The notes under the pieces: model-generated
Database searches by the model: none
Seen by the model: the letters and a program-made list of their open reading frames with translations, nothing else
What the model was told of the DNA's origin: nothing
Assembly: GCF_019443085.1 (NCBI RefSeq)
Contig: NZ_JAHZIL010000001.1
Location: forward strand, 1 to 64,000
Direction: 5' to 3'
Length of the DNA: 64,000 nt
From: Marinobacter sp. F4218
GTDB taxonomy: Bacteria > Pseudomonadota > Gammaproteobacteria > Pseudomonadales > Oleiphilaceae
Part shown: piece after piece, positions 8,857 through 17,408 of the stretch
How the letters are laid out: the number at the start of each line of letters is the position of its first letter
How positions within the stretch are numbered: position 1 is the first letter of the stretch
Translations under genes and position numbers: made by a program

Positions 8857-9564
8857 TCAGAATCGATGCATGTTTTGCAGGCGACGGTGGTAATGCAGTT
8901 TGTCGTGAAGTTCCTTTAACGTCCTCAGGCCTTCCTTGCGCGCCAGATTCAGGGCGATCAGAGTGAGTTCGGCGGTGGCGAGGGCATCGGCCGCAGCATT
9001 GTGTCGGGCGCTGACCTCCAGACCGAAGTAGTCGGCCCAGTGATCCAGGCCTTTTCCACCGGTTTTGGCCTCCGGGAAGAACGCGGGCAGCAGGTCAGCC
9101 ACGTCCATCCAGGTGTGGCTTGTGGTGTAGCCCAACTGGCTGCGGAGTGTTTTTTCCAGGAATTTCTGATCAAACGCCGAATGGTAGGCCAGCACGGGAT
9201 CGCCGTTCATCCAGTCCAGCAGATAGAGCAGGGCGTCTTCGGTTTCGTGCCCCTGCGTCAGAGCCTCGTGGCCGATGCCGTGAATCAGGACAGTTTCGGT
9301 GATGTCCAGTTCCGGTCGCCGGAGAATCAGGTCGAATTGGTCATTCAGGTGAATGACGCCGCCGCGAATGGCGACAGCCCCAATGGCAATTACCTCGTCC
9401 TTGGCGGCATTCAGCCCAGTCGTCTCCAGGTCGAGGACAATCAGGCGGCTGTCCGAAAGCAACTGGTCGCCCGGGGTTTTGGGATTCGGCAGGTTCTCCG
9501 AGTCCAGGCCGGCGCTGCGGCCGCCGCGGCGCCGTTCTATCCACTGTTTGATCTGCTCAAGCAT
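8857..9564 (-). CDS. DnaQ-type 3'-5' exonuclease
   Basis: A 235-residue DEDD-superfamily nuclease. Exo I (VLDLETTG) supplies Asp45 and Glu47, Exo II is YHSAFDQKFL, and Exo III is HNAAADALATAE, with the histidine typical of the DEDDh type. It resembles the polymerase III epsilon proofreading subunit but lacks a polymerase-binding tail. The N-terminal ~40 residues are basic and variable. It lies 15 bases downstream of the cNMP/CBS/DUF294 gene and next to the symporter operon. The same neighbourhood occurs in Pseudomonas (PA3232-PA3235, from memory). Whether its substrate is DNA or RNA is unknown. Confidence 0.88.
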   Translation of the reverse strand: MLEQIKQWIERRRGGRSAGLDSENLPNPKTPGDQLLSDSRLIVLDLETTGLNAAKDEVIAIGAVAIRGGVIHLNDQFDLILRRPELDITETVLIHGIGHEALTQGHETEDALLYLLDWMNGDPVLAYHSAFDQKFLEKTLRSQLGYTTSHTWMDVADLLPAFFPEAKTGGKGLDHWADYFGLEVSARHNAAADALATAELTLIALNLARKEGLRTLKELHDKLHYHRRLQNMHRF

Positions 9565-9579
9565 GGTTCAGGCCGGCCT

Positions 9580-11496
9580 TCAGAGTTGGTAGGTTACTTC
9601 CAGTTTCTGCTGCAATCGCTGCGCCTGCCGGAAGGACTCGCGCAGAATACGCCGGTCCAGCGGGTTCAGGTCGTCCGGATTGATATAGTTTGTCAGTTCC
9701 TCGCCCCGGTTCAGCATTTCCTGGTGGGATCGCATGCGAATGGCCTGGATCAGGCTGTAACCCTCTTTCCACGCGTTGGCATCTTTAGGATCGAATATTC
9801 CTTTCTTGGCGAGTTCGTCCATCCGCTCCAGTGTGTTCGCGGATTCCACTCCATTGGCGAGCGCAAACACCCGCACCGACTCAACAAACGGGGCAAGGCC
9901 CTGACGCTTGAGATCGAGGGCGTGCTTGTTGCCATCGGAGACGTAGCGGAAGTTGCGGAACATGGTCAGCGGCGGTTTGCGCTGGAACGCATTCCCGGCA
10001 AGCATTTTCTGGAACAGGGCATTCTTGCGGATGCGGGAAAGCACTTTATCCAGAAGACGGTGCAGAGGCTCGGTGGGGCCGAACACGGCCCGCATGTCCA
10101 GGAAAATAGAGGAGTAGACCAGGTTCTGCGGTGTCGAGGCATCGATAAACCGGATGAACCAGTCGTCCCATTCGCGATCGCTGAGGCAGAGCTTGGGATT
10201 GCTCGCCATGATGTTGCCCTTGCACAGCGTGAAACCGCACTCAGCGAGCTCCTGGTTCACCGTTTGCGCGAAGGGGAGCAGTTTCTCGCGAACCTGGTCC
10301 TCGGTCATGCCTTCTGGCGTCTGGAACAGGATGCCGTTGTCCTGGTCGGTTAACAGGGTTTGTTCCTGTCGGCCCTCACTTCCGAAGGTCAGCCAGGTGA
10401 ACGGGACTCCGGGGTCGTTCTTCTTGATGTTGAGTTCCAGTACCCGGCGTACAGTGACGTCGTTCAGGGTGGTGATGATTTTTACCACCTGGCCCGAATC
10501 CGCGCCGTGGGCCAGCATGGCATCGACCAGTCGCGACACATCGGTTCTCAGGCTGATCAGGGTGCGCAGGTGGGTTGCGGTGCCGATGGTACGGGCGAGG
10601 TTGACGAGATCGACCCGTTGCAGGGCGAACAGGTCGCGCTCGGATACCACGCCGATCAGACGATTTTCATCATCGACCACACACAGGTGGGCAAAATGAT
10701 GCTCCGCCATCAGCATGGCGGCTTCGAAGGCGTCAGCATGAGAGGGCAGGCAGCAAGGATCCTTGGTCATCACCTGCCGTATCGGGGTGTCCAGCGGACC
10801 TTTCTCCTCGGCAATCATGGTTCGCAGGTCCCGGAGAGTGAAAATGCCGGCGGGATGCCGGTTGTCGTCGGTCACGATGATGCTGCCGACACTGTTGTCG
10901 TGCATGCGGGCGACGGCTTTTCGCACTGGAAGGTCCGGAGAGCAGACGATGGGATTCCTGAGGGCGTAGCGCTCAAGCGGGGTGTCAAGGGTGTTGCTGG
11001 AGCCGATCGAGGCCATTGCGCTGGACTGGATTCGCTGATTGACCTGATCGAGCAGGCTGCTCACGCCGCGAAGACAGAAATCTCGAAAGGGGTCGCTTTC
11101 AGAGAACAGAGTGATAAAAGCGTCCTGTTCGATACTCAGGCAGAAGGTGTCGCCTGACGCCCTGTGGAGGGTGCGGGTCGGCCTCTCGCCGATGAGCGCG
11201 GCCAGCGGAAAGCACTCCCCCTGGCTGATTTCGAAGGTGGTATCGGTGCGATCTTCCTTTTCGTTGTGGCGTTCGCCGCGAATCCGTCCCTGCTTTACGA
11301 TGTAGAATCGTTTTACCACCCCGTCGTCCGGAGATATGACTTCATCTCCGTCTGCGTAAAATCGAAGAGTGGCATGCTCTGCGAAATGAGCGAGATGGTT
11401 GTCATCCATGCTGGAAAACGGAGCATGCTCCCGAAGGAATGTCATGATCGCGCGGGTGTTGTGTGGGCGGGAGCTGTCCTGATTCGCTGCGGCCAT
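9580..11496 (-). CDS. Cyclic-nucleotide-binding / CBS / DUF294 nucleotidyltransferase-like protein
   Basis: A 638-residue cytoplasmic protein with four parts: an N-terminal cyclic-nucleotide-binding fold (about 15-130), two CBS motifs (about 160-290), a GlnD-like nucleotidyltransferase domain (DUF294) with the signature FGSEGRQEQTLLTDQDNG near residue 370, and a C-terminal helical DUF294_C domain (about 480-620). CBS pairs usually bind adenine nucleotides, so the protein may sense energy state or a second messenger. No target for nucleotidylation is known. The gene is probably co-transcribed with the exonuclease downstream. Confidence 0.9.
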   Translation of the reverse strand: MAAANQDSSRPHNTRAIMTFLREHAPFSSMDDNHLAHFAEHATLRFYADGDEVISPDDGVVKRFYIVKQGRIRGERHNEKEDRTDTTFEISQGECFPLAALIGERPTRTLHRASGDTFCLSIEQDAFITLFSESDPFRDFCLRGVSSLLDQVNQRIQSSAMASIGSSNTLDTPLERYALRNPIVCSPDLPVRKAVARMHDNSVGSIIVTDDNRHPAGIFTLRDLRTMIAEEKGPLDTPIRQVMTKDPCCLPSHADAFEAAMLMAEHHFAHLCVVDDENRLIGVVSERDLFALQRVDLVNLARTIGTATHLRTLISLRTDVSRLVDAMLAHGADSGQVVKIITTLNDVTVRRVLELNIKKNDPGVPFTWLTFGSEGRQEQTLLTDQDNGILFQTPEGMTEDQVREKLLPFAQTVNQELAECGFTLCKGNIMASNPKLCLSDREWDDWFIRFIDASTPQNLVYSSIFLDMRAVFGPTEPLHRLLDKVLSRIRKNALFQKMLAGNAFQRKPPLTMFRNFRYVSDGNKHALDLKRQGLAPFVESVRVFALANGVESANTLERMDELAKKGIFDPKDANAWKEGYSLIQAIRMRSHQEMLNRGEELTNYINPDDLNPLDRRILRESFRQAQRLQQKLEVTYQL

Positions 11497-11664
11497 GTCG
11501 GGGGTCCTTGCCTGCGTTATTATTGTCCGGTTCCAGTGTAGTTCACCTGGCCGATGAGGAGCCTTACGATTTTCGTCGAACGGGTGAGGCCGGATCGCAA
11601 TTCTTTAAGGCAAAGAGAGCGAGTGGTAAAGTTTGCCAATTCACTGAACACTGACAGCACCGCC

Positions 11665-12246
11665 ATGACCACGAAAGAAGAACGCCAGAGCTTTCTCGAA
11701 GAGATGAAGGATGTCAGGCGTATAAAAAAGCCCAATCGCGCCCAGGTCCAGACGCCAAGGGAACTGACGCCGGGCCATCTGGAACGTCAGCGTGCGGCGG
11801 TTGAAAAGGTTATCAAGGACAGGAATCCGCTGACCTCGGACATGGTTGAGCCATTGACGGCTCATGACATCCTGGCCTGGCAGCGTCCGGGTATCCAGCA
11901 CGGTGTGTTTCGCAAGCTGCGTTTGGGGCAGTATCCGATCGAAGCCCGACTGGATCTGCACCGGATGACTGTTGATCAGGCGCGCCGGGAAGTGTTTGCG
12001 TTTGTCGGGGATTGCGTCCGGTACGGGTTGCGATCCGTAATCATTCTGCACGGCAAAGGTGAGCGCAATCCCGATGGTATTGCACAGTTAAAGAGTTATC
12101 TGGCGAAGTGGCTGCCCGAGCTTGAAGATGTGCTGGCTTTTCATTCGGCCCAGAAACACCATGGCGGCACCGGTGCCGTCTATGTCATGGTTCGAAAGAG
12201 TGAACGGGACAAGCAGCACAATCGTGAGCTTCACGGGAGCCGTTAA
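11665..12246 (+). CDS. Smr-domain protein (SmrA/YdaL-like)
   Basis: A 193-residue protein with a C-terminal Smr (small MutS-related) domain. The hallmarks are LDLHRMTVDQAR and HGKGERNPDG, followed by the HHGGTGAVYVMV end strand. Smr domains nick DNA or cleave RNA; the lone proteobacterial forms are poorly understood. The N-terminal ~80 residues are charged and helical. The ATG at 11665 (MTTKEERQSF) is preferred because family members begin there; the reading frame stays open 37 codons upstream without homology or a ribosome site. Confidence 0.88.
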   Translation: MTTKEERQSFLEEMKDVRRIKKPNRAQVQTPRELTPGHLERQRAAVEKVIKDRNPLTSDMVEPLTAHDILAWQRPGIQHGVFRKLRLGQYPIEARLDLHRMTVDQARREVFAFVGDCVRYGLRSVIILHGKGERNPDGIAQLKSYLAKWLPELEDVLAFHSAQKHHGGTGAVYVMVRKSERDKQHNRELHGSR

Positions 12247-12308
12247 TCCGCCCCGCATCCCAGTTTTTCCTAATCAAGCCGCATAAGCGGTCCCAGAGAG
12301 GTAGTAGC

Positions 12309-12500
12309 GTGAAAAAAATGTTGTTGATTGTATTCGCCGTAGCCGCACTTGCCGGTTGCAAGGATCGAGTCATCTGGAATGACAACGGCAAGCTGGAAGG
12401 CGCCACCGAAAATCGAGAGGTATGGAACACCAACGGCCAGATGGACTCCGGAGAGCGCAAAATCTGGGTCGATAAGGAAGGCAAGGAAATCATCAAGTGA
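12309..12500 (+). CDS. Small repeat lipoprotein
   Basis: A 63-residue predicted lipoprotein that I cannot assign to a family. The signal peptide ends in the lipobox LAGC, so the mature protein starts at Cys17 and is only 47 residues long. It consists of about three imperfect repeats beginning with a hydrophobic residue and tryptophan (IWNDNGKLEG, VWNTNGQMDSG, IWVDKEGK), loosely like YwqK/MORN-type repeats. The GTG start at 12309 follows a purine-rich site (AGAGAGGTAG); an ATG three codons later is possible. It has its own transcription context between smrA and the molybdoenzyme. Confidence 0.75.
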   Translation: MKKMLLIVFAVAALAGCKDRVIWNDNGKLEGATENREVWNTNGQMDSGERKIWVDKEGKEIIK

Positions 12501-12586
12501 TGGTCTGGCCCGGACACGATCCGGGTCGGCAAGAATAAAAACATAGCGTTTCGGATCGCCGGAAGCACCACAGGGAGAGCAGGGGT

Positions 12587-13069
12587 ATGGCGTTGAGCCT
12601 GACAGTCAATGGCGAGCAGCGTTCACTGGAAGTCGAGGGGGATACTCCTCTGTTGTGGGTCATCCGGGACGAACTCGGGCTCAAGGGCACCAAATTCGGG
12701 TGTGGTGCAGGCCTCTGCGGCGCCTGCACGGTCCATCTCGACGGACAGCCGGTGCGCTCCTGTTCTACGCCCGTGGAACTGGCGGCCGGTGGCGAGGTTA
12801 CGACCATCGAAGGTTTGGGCGACCGGGAACGCCTGCACGCCTTGCAGGAGGCCTGGATCGAACACGGCGTGCCGCAGTGCGGTTACTGCCAGTCGGGCCA
12901 GATCATGAGCGCAGCCCACCTGCTGGCCACCAACGCCAGCCCATCCCGCGAGGACATCGTCGCAGCCATGACGGGCAACCTCTGCCGCTGCGGCACCTAC
13001 TCGCGAATAGTTGCCGCCGTTGAGTCGGTTGCCAATGCCATGCCTTCCGAGCCAAAGGAGGGCGCGTAA
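12587..13069 (+). CDS. 2Fe-2S subunit of isoquinoline-oxidoreductase-like molybdoenzyme (IorA-like)
   Basis: A 160-residue electron-transfer subunit of the xanthine dehydrogenase family. The N-terminal plant-type ferredoxin domain has the cysteine pattern [17 protein letters not shown]. The C-terminal helical domain binds a second cluster through [10 protein letters not shown] and [10 protein letters not shown]. It passes electrons from the molybdenum subunit encoded immediately downstream. No FAD subunit or cytochrome c gene is next to it, as is usual for the IorAB-type two-subunit enzymes. The natural substrate, probably an N-heterocycle or aldehyde, cannot be read from the sequence. Confidence 0.92.
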   Translation: MALSLTVNGEQRSLEVEGDTPLLWVIRDELGLKGTKFGCGAGLCGACTVHLDGQPVRSCSTPVELAAGGEVTTIEGLGDRERLHALQEAWIEHGVPQCGYCQSGQIMSAAHLLATNASPSREDIVAAMTGNLCRCGTYSRIVAAVESVANAMPSEPKEGA

Positions 13070-13070
13070 A

Positions 13071-15275
13071 ATGAGCATGAACCGACGCGACTTTCTGAAA
13101 GTCAGTGCCGGCACGTCCGGCAGTCTGATGCTTTCGCTCTCATTGCCCGGCTGTTCCGGCGTCCAGACCGGATTCCAACCTGACACCGGTGAATGGAAAC
13201 CGGATGCCTGGCTCGAGCTGACCCGGGACGATGAAATCTTCTTTACCCTTGCGCGAGTCGAGATGGGGCAAGGCACTTATACGGGTCTGACGACTCTGAT
13301 TGCCGAGGAACTCGAAGTGGCGCCCGAGGCGATAACGCCAAAGTTTGCGCCGGCGGCACCGGAATACCGCAACCCTCTGTACAAACTTCAGCTTACGGGT
13401 GGTAGTACCAGCGTGGCCACCAGCTGGGAACCGTTGAGAGTCGCTGGGGCGTCGGCCCGGCAGATGCTGGTAATGGCCGCAGCCCGGGTCTGGAGGGTTG
13501 AGGCTGCCGACTGTTCCGTCCATGACGGGCACGTAGTGCACCCCAACGGAATCGACTCCATGCGCTTTGGCGAGCTGGTCGAGCTGGCGTCCAACGAGGT
13601 TATTCGCGGCGATGTCCGGCTCAAACCCCGCAGCGAGTGGAAGTACATCGGTATGCGGGGTGGCCGGCTGGACGCCGAAGCGAAATCCACGGGCACTGCC
13701 GAATATGGTATCGATATTGAGCTGCCCGGCATGCTCTACGCGGTGGTGACCCGCGCGCCTCGCTTTGGTGGTCGTGCCCGTTCCTTCAACGCGGAAGAAG
13801 TTCGGGTCATGCCCGGTGTCGTGGACGTGATCGAGATCGAACGTGGCGTAGCCGTGGTCGCAGACAAATACTGGCGTGCCCGGAAGGCCCAGGCGAAATT
13901 GAGCGTTGAATGGGATTTCTCGGAGGCACTGGCCTTATCCACCACCGAGGTGTTCGAGACCTATCGCAAAGCCGCAGACGAGGACCCGGGGGAATCCGAA
14001 CGCAGCGAGGGCGATTTTGACGAGGCTGTAAAGTCAGCACCGACGGTGCTGGAAGCGGAATACGCCCAGCCCTACCTGGCTCACGCGACCCTGGAACCGA
14101 TGAACGCGACGGCCTGGTACCGGGAAGACAGCCTGGAAATCTGGGCTCCGACCCAGGCGCCGGATCTCGGGCAGATTGCAGCCGCCCGGGCGACAGACCT
14201 TTCGCCGGATGACGTCACGATCAATACAACCTTCCTCGGGGGCGGATTTGGGCGCCGTCTGACCCAGGATTTCATCGAGGAAGCCGCTGCGGTCTCGTAC
14301 CGGACAGGAAAACCGGTGAAAGTCATCTGGTCCCGTGAGGAAGACACTCGCCATGATCTCTATCGTCCGGCCATGTTGCATCGGATGAGGGCGTCGCTCT
14401 CGGGCGGGGAGCTGACTGGCTGGCACCACCAGGTTGTTGGCCCCCAGATTCTCGACTGGTATGTGCGCAATGCGGCTCCGGCCCAATACCCATGGGCCCC
14501 CAAATTCATGTATGACAGTCTCGGATCGATGGGTCTGATGCTGGAGGGCGTTGCCACGCCCAAGGATATGTCGGCCATTGAAGGCGCAGTCGACTACCCC
14601 TACGCGGTCAGCAATATCGAGATCCGCCACACCCATACCGACCCCGGCGTGCCGATTACCTGGTGGCGTTCGGTGGGCTTTTCCCACAATGGCTTCGCGG
14701 TTGAGACCTTCATGGACGAACTTGCCCATGAGGCCGGAGAGGATCCGTACCAGTTTCGCCGCCGGCTGCTGGCGTCCGAGCCCCGTCACCTTGAAGTGCT
14801 TGATCGTGCCGCCCGGCTGGCGGACTGGGATCAGCCGGTGCCCAAGGGGCGTGGTCGTGGAATCGCCCTGTTCCGGAGTTTCGGAACCTTTGTTGCGCAG
14901 GTCGTCGAGGCCGGGATTGAGGATGGCGCCATCCGCGTGCACCGGGTGTCTGCGGCCGTGGATTGCGGCCAGGTGGTCAATCCCAGAATTGTTGAGGACC
15001 AGATCGAAGGGGGAATTCTCTTTGGTCTGACCGCGGCGCTCTATGGCGAGATCACCCTGCAAGACGGTGAGGTCCAGCAAAGCAATTTCCATGACTACCG
15101 GTTGATGCGGCATTTCGAGCGGCCGGATGTAACGGTAGACATCGTCGACAGCGAGGCTGCGCCAACCGGTGTCGGTGAGCCCGGCGTTCCCCCGGTCATC
15201 CCGGCGCTTGGAAACGCACTATTTGCCCTGACTGGCGAACGCCAGCGCAGCCTGCCGTTGAAGGCCAGGGGCTGA
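13071..15275 (+). CDS. Molybdopterin-binding subunit of isoquinoline-oxidoreductase-like enzyme (IorB-like)
   Basis: A 734-residue catalytic subunit that binds molybdopterin cytosine dinucleotide. It begins with a twin-arginine signal (NRRDFLKV), so the folded complex is exported or membrane-attached. The signal ends in LSLPGC, which resembles a lipobox except for Pro. The catalytic glutamate lies in GVGEPGVPP (about residue 703), and other family stretches include GGGFGRRL and SVGFSHNGFAVE. The ATG at 13071 follows AAGGAGGG and the iorA-like stop; an upstream in-frame extension into that gene is not credible. The remains of an xdhC maturation gene start 2 bases after its stop. Confidence 0.92.
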   Translation: MSMNRRDFLKVSAGTSGSLMLSLSLPGCSGVQTGFQPDTGEWKPDAWLELTRDDEIFFTLARVEMGQGTYTGLTTLIAEELEVAPEAITPKFAPAAPEYRNPLYKLQLTGGSTSVATSWEPLRVAGASARQMLVMAAARVWRVEAADCSVHDGHVVHPNGIDSMRFGELVELASNEVIRGDVRLKPRSEWKYIGMRGGRLDAEAKSTGTAEYGIDIELPGMLYAVVTRAPRFGGRARSFNAEEVRVMPGVVDVIEIERGVAVVADKYWRARKAQAKLSVEWDFSEALALSTTEVFETYRKAADEDPGESERSEGDFDEAVKSAPTVLEAEYAQPYLAHATLEPMNATAWYREDSLEIWAPTQAPDLGQIAAARATDLSPDDVTINTTFLGGGFGRRLTQDFIEEAAAVSYRTGKPVKVIWSREEDTRHDLYRPAMLHRMRASLSGGELTGWHHQVVGPQILDWYVRNAAPAQYPWAPKFMYDSLGSMGLMLEGVATPKDMSAIEGAVDYPYAVSNIEIRHTHTDPGVPITWWRSVGFSHNGFAVETFMDELAHEAGEDPYQFRRRLLASEPRHLEVLDRAARLADWDQPVPKGRGRGIALFRSFGTFVAQVVEAGIEDGAIRVHRVSAAVDCGQVVNPRIVEDQIEGGILFGLTAALYGEITLQDGEVQQSNFHDYRLMRHFERPDVTVDIVDSEAAPTGVGEPGVPPVIPALGNALFALTGERQRSLPLKARG

Positions 15276-15276
15276 G

Positions 15277-15467
15277 ATGTCCGGCGAAGGCGCACCGGTC
15301 GCAACTCGGTCATTCGTGATGTCGCAACCTGGCTGAACAAGGGCGAGCGGAGCCGGCTCTGTACGATTGTTGGACCCTGGTGGGGCTCTTCGCCCAGGTC
15401 TGTTGACTCCTGGCGGCACGACATCATTTGCGGGCTGCTTCACCATCCCTATAATGTCGGCAAATGA
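15277..15467 (+). pseudogene. Broken N-terminal remnant of an xdhC/coxI-type maturation gene
   Basis: Starting 1 base after the IorB-like stop codon, an ATG at 15277 opens a frame that dies quickly. From 15309, shifted by one base, the translation resembles the XdhC N-terminus: ATWLNKGERSRL followed by PWWGSSPRS. These match the family pattern WLxxG...L.T.V..WGSSPRPxGS. Similarity ends near residue 32, and the frame stops at 15465. The gene thus shows a probable 1-base indel near the start and loss of its last ~85 percent. XdhC proteins insert sulfurated molybdenum cofactor into this enzyme class, so another copy would be needed elsewhere. This was found by eye and not confirmed by a search. 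Confidence 0.7.
15428..15455 (+). promoter_or_regulatory. Candidate sigma-70 promoter of mtnBDC
   Basis: A perfect -10 hexamer TATAAT (15450-15455) is preceded by TTGCGG (15428-15433) at 16 bases. Transcription would start near 15462, leaving a leader of about 45 bases before mtnB with no room for a riboswitch. The promoter lies inside the decayed tail of the xdhC remnant. Confidence 0.6.
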
Positions 15468-15504
15468 ACGCTTCCAAGGCGATTCGATTCCTGGGGGATT
15501 AGCC

Positions 15505-16131
15505 GTGTTTGATGTAACCCGATACGCCGCTGCGGCGGATGCCATTGTTGAAGCAGGGCGCTTCCTGTATCAGCGGGGCTGGTCGCCGGCCACGAGCAGC
15601 AACTATTCCGCGCGCATCGATGACCAGCACATCGCCATTACTGTATCCGGTCGGCACAAAGGTAAACTGGGCGCCGGCGACGTCATGGTGGTGGATCTGG
15701 ACGGCCATCCGGTTCAGAGTGATTGCCGGTCTTCGGCGGAAACCCTCTTGCACACGGTGCTCTATGACGTGTTTCCCGACGTGGGCGCGGTGCTCCACAC
15801 CCACTCTGTCAAAGCCACGGTGCTGAGCCGGCTGCTGCCTGCCGGTCAGCCTTTGGTGCTGGAAGGCTATGAGCTGCAAAAAGCGTTCAGTGGCGTGCAG
15901 ACCCACGAATCCGTTTTGTCCGTGCCGGTCTTCGACAACACCCAGGATATTGAGGCGCTTGCCAGGGATACCAAAGCCTGGTTCGCCGACCATCCGGACC
16001 AGCCCGGTTATCTGATACGCGGCCACGGCCTCTATACCTGGGGCAAAACCATGGCGGACTGCCTCCGCCATGTGGAAGCCTTTGAATTCCTGTTTGAATG
16101 TGAGCTTGAAACCATGAGGGTTCGCCCATGA
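15505..16131 (+). CDS. mtnB: Methylthioribulose-1-phosphate dehydratase
   Basis: A 208-residue class II aldolase-fold enzyme of the methionine salvage pathway. It dehydrates methylthioribulose 1-phosphate to the diketo intermediate used by MtnC. Zinc ligands are visible as His98 and His100 in VLHTHSV and the later RGHGLYTWG. The protein aligns from ARFLY-type sequence (GRFLYQRGWSPATSSNYSAR). The GTG at 15505 is chosen because a GGGGGA ribosome site lies 6 bases upstream and the length then matches the family; the frame is open 46 codons further without homology. It overlaps mtnD by 4 bases (ATGA). Confidence 0.93.
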   Translation: MFDVTRYAAAADAIVEAGRFLYQRGWSPATSSNYSARIDDQHIAITVSGRHKGKLGAGDVMVVDLDGHPVQSDCRSSAETLLHTVLYDVFPDVGAVLHTHSVKATVLSRLLPAGQPLVLEGYELQKAFSGVQTHESVLSVPVFDNTQDIEALARDTKAWFADHPDQPGYLIRGHGLYTWGKTMADCLRHVEAFEFLFECELETMRVRP

Positions 16132-16688
16132 CTACCTTGAGTATTTTTAACCAGAGCCAACCAGAGACAGCGCACACAGTGACTGAACAGCCGTCGGAGA
16201 TTCGTGACCTGCTGGCAAAGCAGGGCATTCGCTTCGAGCAGTGGCCGACCCGAGATTTGCCGGCGGACGCCTCCCAGGACGACATTCTGGAGGCTTATCA
16301 GGACGAGGTTGCCGCGCTGAAGGGCGAGAGCGGTTTTCAGACCGCCGATGTGATCAGTCTGAATCCGGACAATCCGCAAAAGGACGCGTTTCGCCAGAAG
16401 TTTCTGGACGAGCATACCCACAGCGAGGACGAAGTCCGTTTCTTCGTCCGCGGGCAGGGGCTCTTTTACCTGCACCTCGGAGATCAGGTTTATGCAGTAC
16501 TGTGCCAGAAAAATGACCTGATCAGTGTGCCGAACGGTACCCGGCACTGGTTCGACATGGGCCCGGAGCCCCGGTTCACCTGTATCCGTCTGTTCACCAA
16601 TCCCGAAGGCTGGGTGGCGGACTTTACCGGTGAGGACATTGCAGGGCGCCTGCCGCGGTACGAAGCATTGGCGGGAGTTGCCGGATGA
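16128..16688 (+). CDS. mtnD: Acireductone dioxygenase
   Basis: A 186-residue cupin enzyme. With iron it converts acireductone to the keto acid precursor of methionine plus formate. Metal ligands His96, His98 and Glu102 are in HTHSEDEVRF, at the same positions as in the Klebsiella enzyme; the later histidine is in GTRHWFDMG. It overlaps mtnB at the start and mtnC at the end by ATGA junctions, giving the tight order mtnB-mtnD-mtnC. The kinase/isomerase genes (mtnK, mtnA) or mtnP are not in the window. Confidence 0.95.
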   Translation: MTTLSIFNQSQPETAHTVTEQPSEIRDLLAKQGIRFEQWPTRDLPADASQDDILEAYQDEVAALKGESGFQTADVISLNPDNPQKDAFRQKFLDEHTHSEDEVRFFVRGQGLFYLHLGDQVYAVLCQKNDLISVPNGTRHWFDMGPEPRFTCIRLFTNPEGWVADFTGEDIAGRLPRYEALAGVAG

Positions 16689-17377
16689 TCCGGGTGGTCC
16701 TGACCGACATCGAGGGGACGACGAGCTCGATCTCCTTTGTGCACGACGTGCTGTTTCCCTACGCCAGTGAGCATCTCCCGGAATTCATACGGGCGCATCA
16801 CGGAGACAGTCCGGCGGTGGTCGAACAGCTGGATGCGGTGGCGCAGAAGGCCGGCATTGATCGAGACGATATTGAGGCCCTGATCCAGACCCTGCAGGCC
16901 TGGATCAGAGAGGACCGCAAGGAAACCCCGTTGAAAACGCTCCAGGGCATGGTGTGGGAGCAGGGGTATCAGCAAGGCGAGATCAAGGGGCACATCTACG
17001 CTGATGCGGCCGACTACCTTCAGCGCTGGCATGATCGGGGTTTGCGTCTGTTCGTATATTCCTCTGGCTCGGTCAAAGCCCAGCAGCTGATTTTCGGGTT
17101 TACTGAGGCCGGTGACTTCACTCCGTATTTCTCCGGCTATTTCGATACCCGCATAGGTGGCAAGAAAGAGGCCGATTCCTATCGGGCGATCCTGGGCGAA
17201 CTGGGTGTGGAGGCCAAGACGGTTTTGTTCCTGTCTGATGTCGAGGCGGAGCTTGAAGCGGCCGAGGCCGCCGGTATGAAAACAGCCTGGCTGGTTCGCG
17301 AGGGCGAACTGCCGGAAGCCGGTCGGTTCGTGGCCCGTGATTTCTCGGAGGTAGATACCCTTCTGCGCAAGCGGTAA
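16685..17377 (+). CDS. mtnC: Enolase-phosphatase E1
   Basis: A 230-residue HAD-superfamily enzyme that enolises and dephosphorylates the diketo intermediate to acireductone, the substrate of MtnD. Motif I is LTDIEGTTSS, motif II is FVYSSGSV, and the acidic motif is FLSDVEAELEAA. The length is that of the family. It starts within the mtnD stop (ATGA). The chemical order of the pathway (B, then C, then D) differs from the gene order. Confidence 0.95.
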   Translation: MIRVVLTDIEGTTSSISFVHDVLFPYASEHLPEFIRAHHGDSPAVVEQLDAVAQKAGIDRDDIEALIQTLQAWIREDRKETPLKTLQGMVWEQGYQQGEIKGHIYADAADYLQRWHDRGLRLFVYSSGSVKAQQLIFGFTEAGDFTPYFSGYFDTRIGGKKEADSYRAILGELGVEAKTVLFLSDVEAELEAAEAAGMKTAWLVREGELPEAGRFVARDFSEVDTLLRKR

Positions 17378-17408
17378 CTTTTCCCTTGGCAAGACTCAGG
17401 AGGCGTTC

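Noticed and set aside
14034..15113. 359-codon open frame opposite the IorB-like gene
   Set aside because: A shadow. The plus strand encodes an intact molybdopterin subunit with the catalytic Glu motif.
15456..15504. A riboswitch in front of mtnB
   Set aside because: The apparent leader from the TATAAT promoter is only about 45 bases long and shows no conserved fold.
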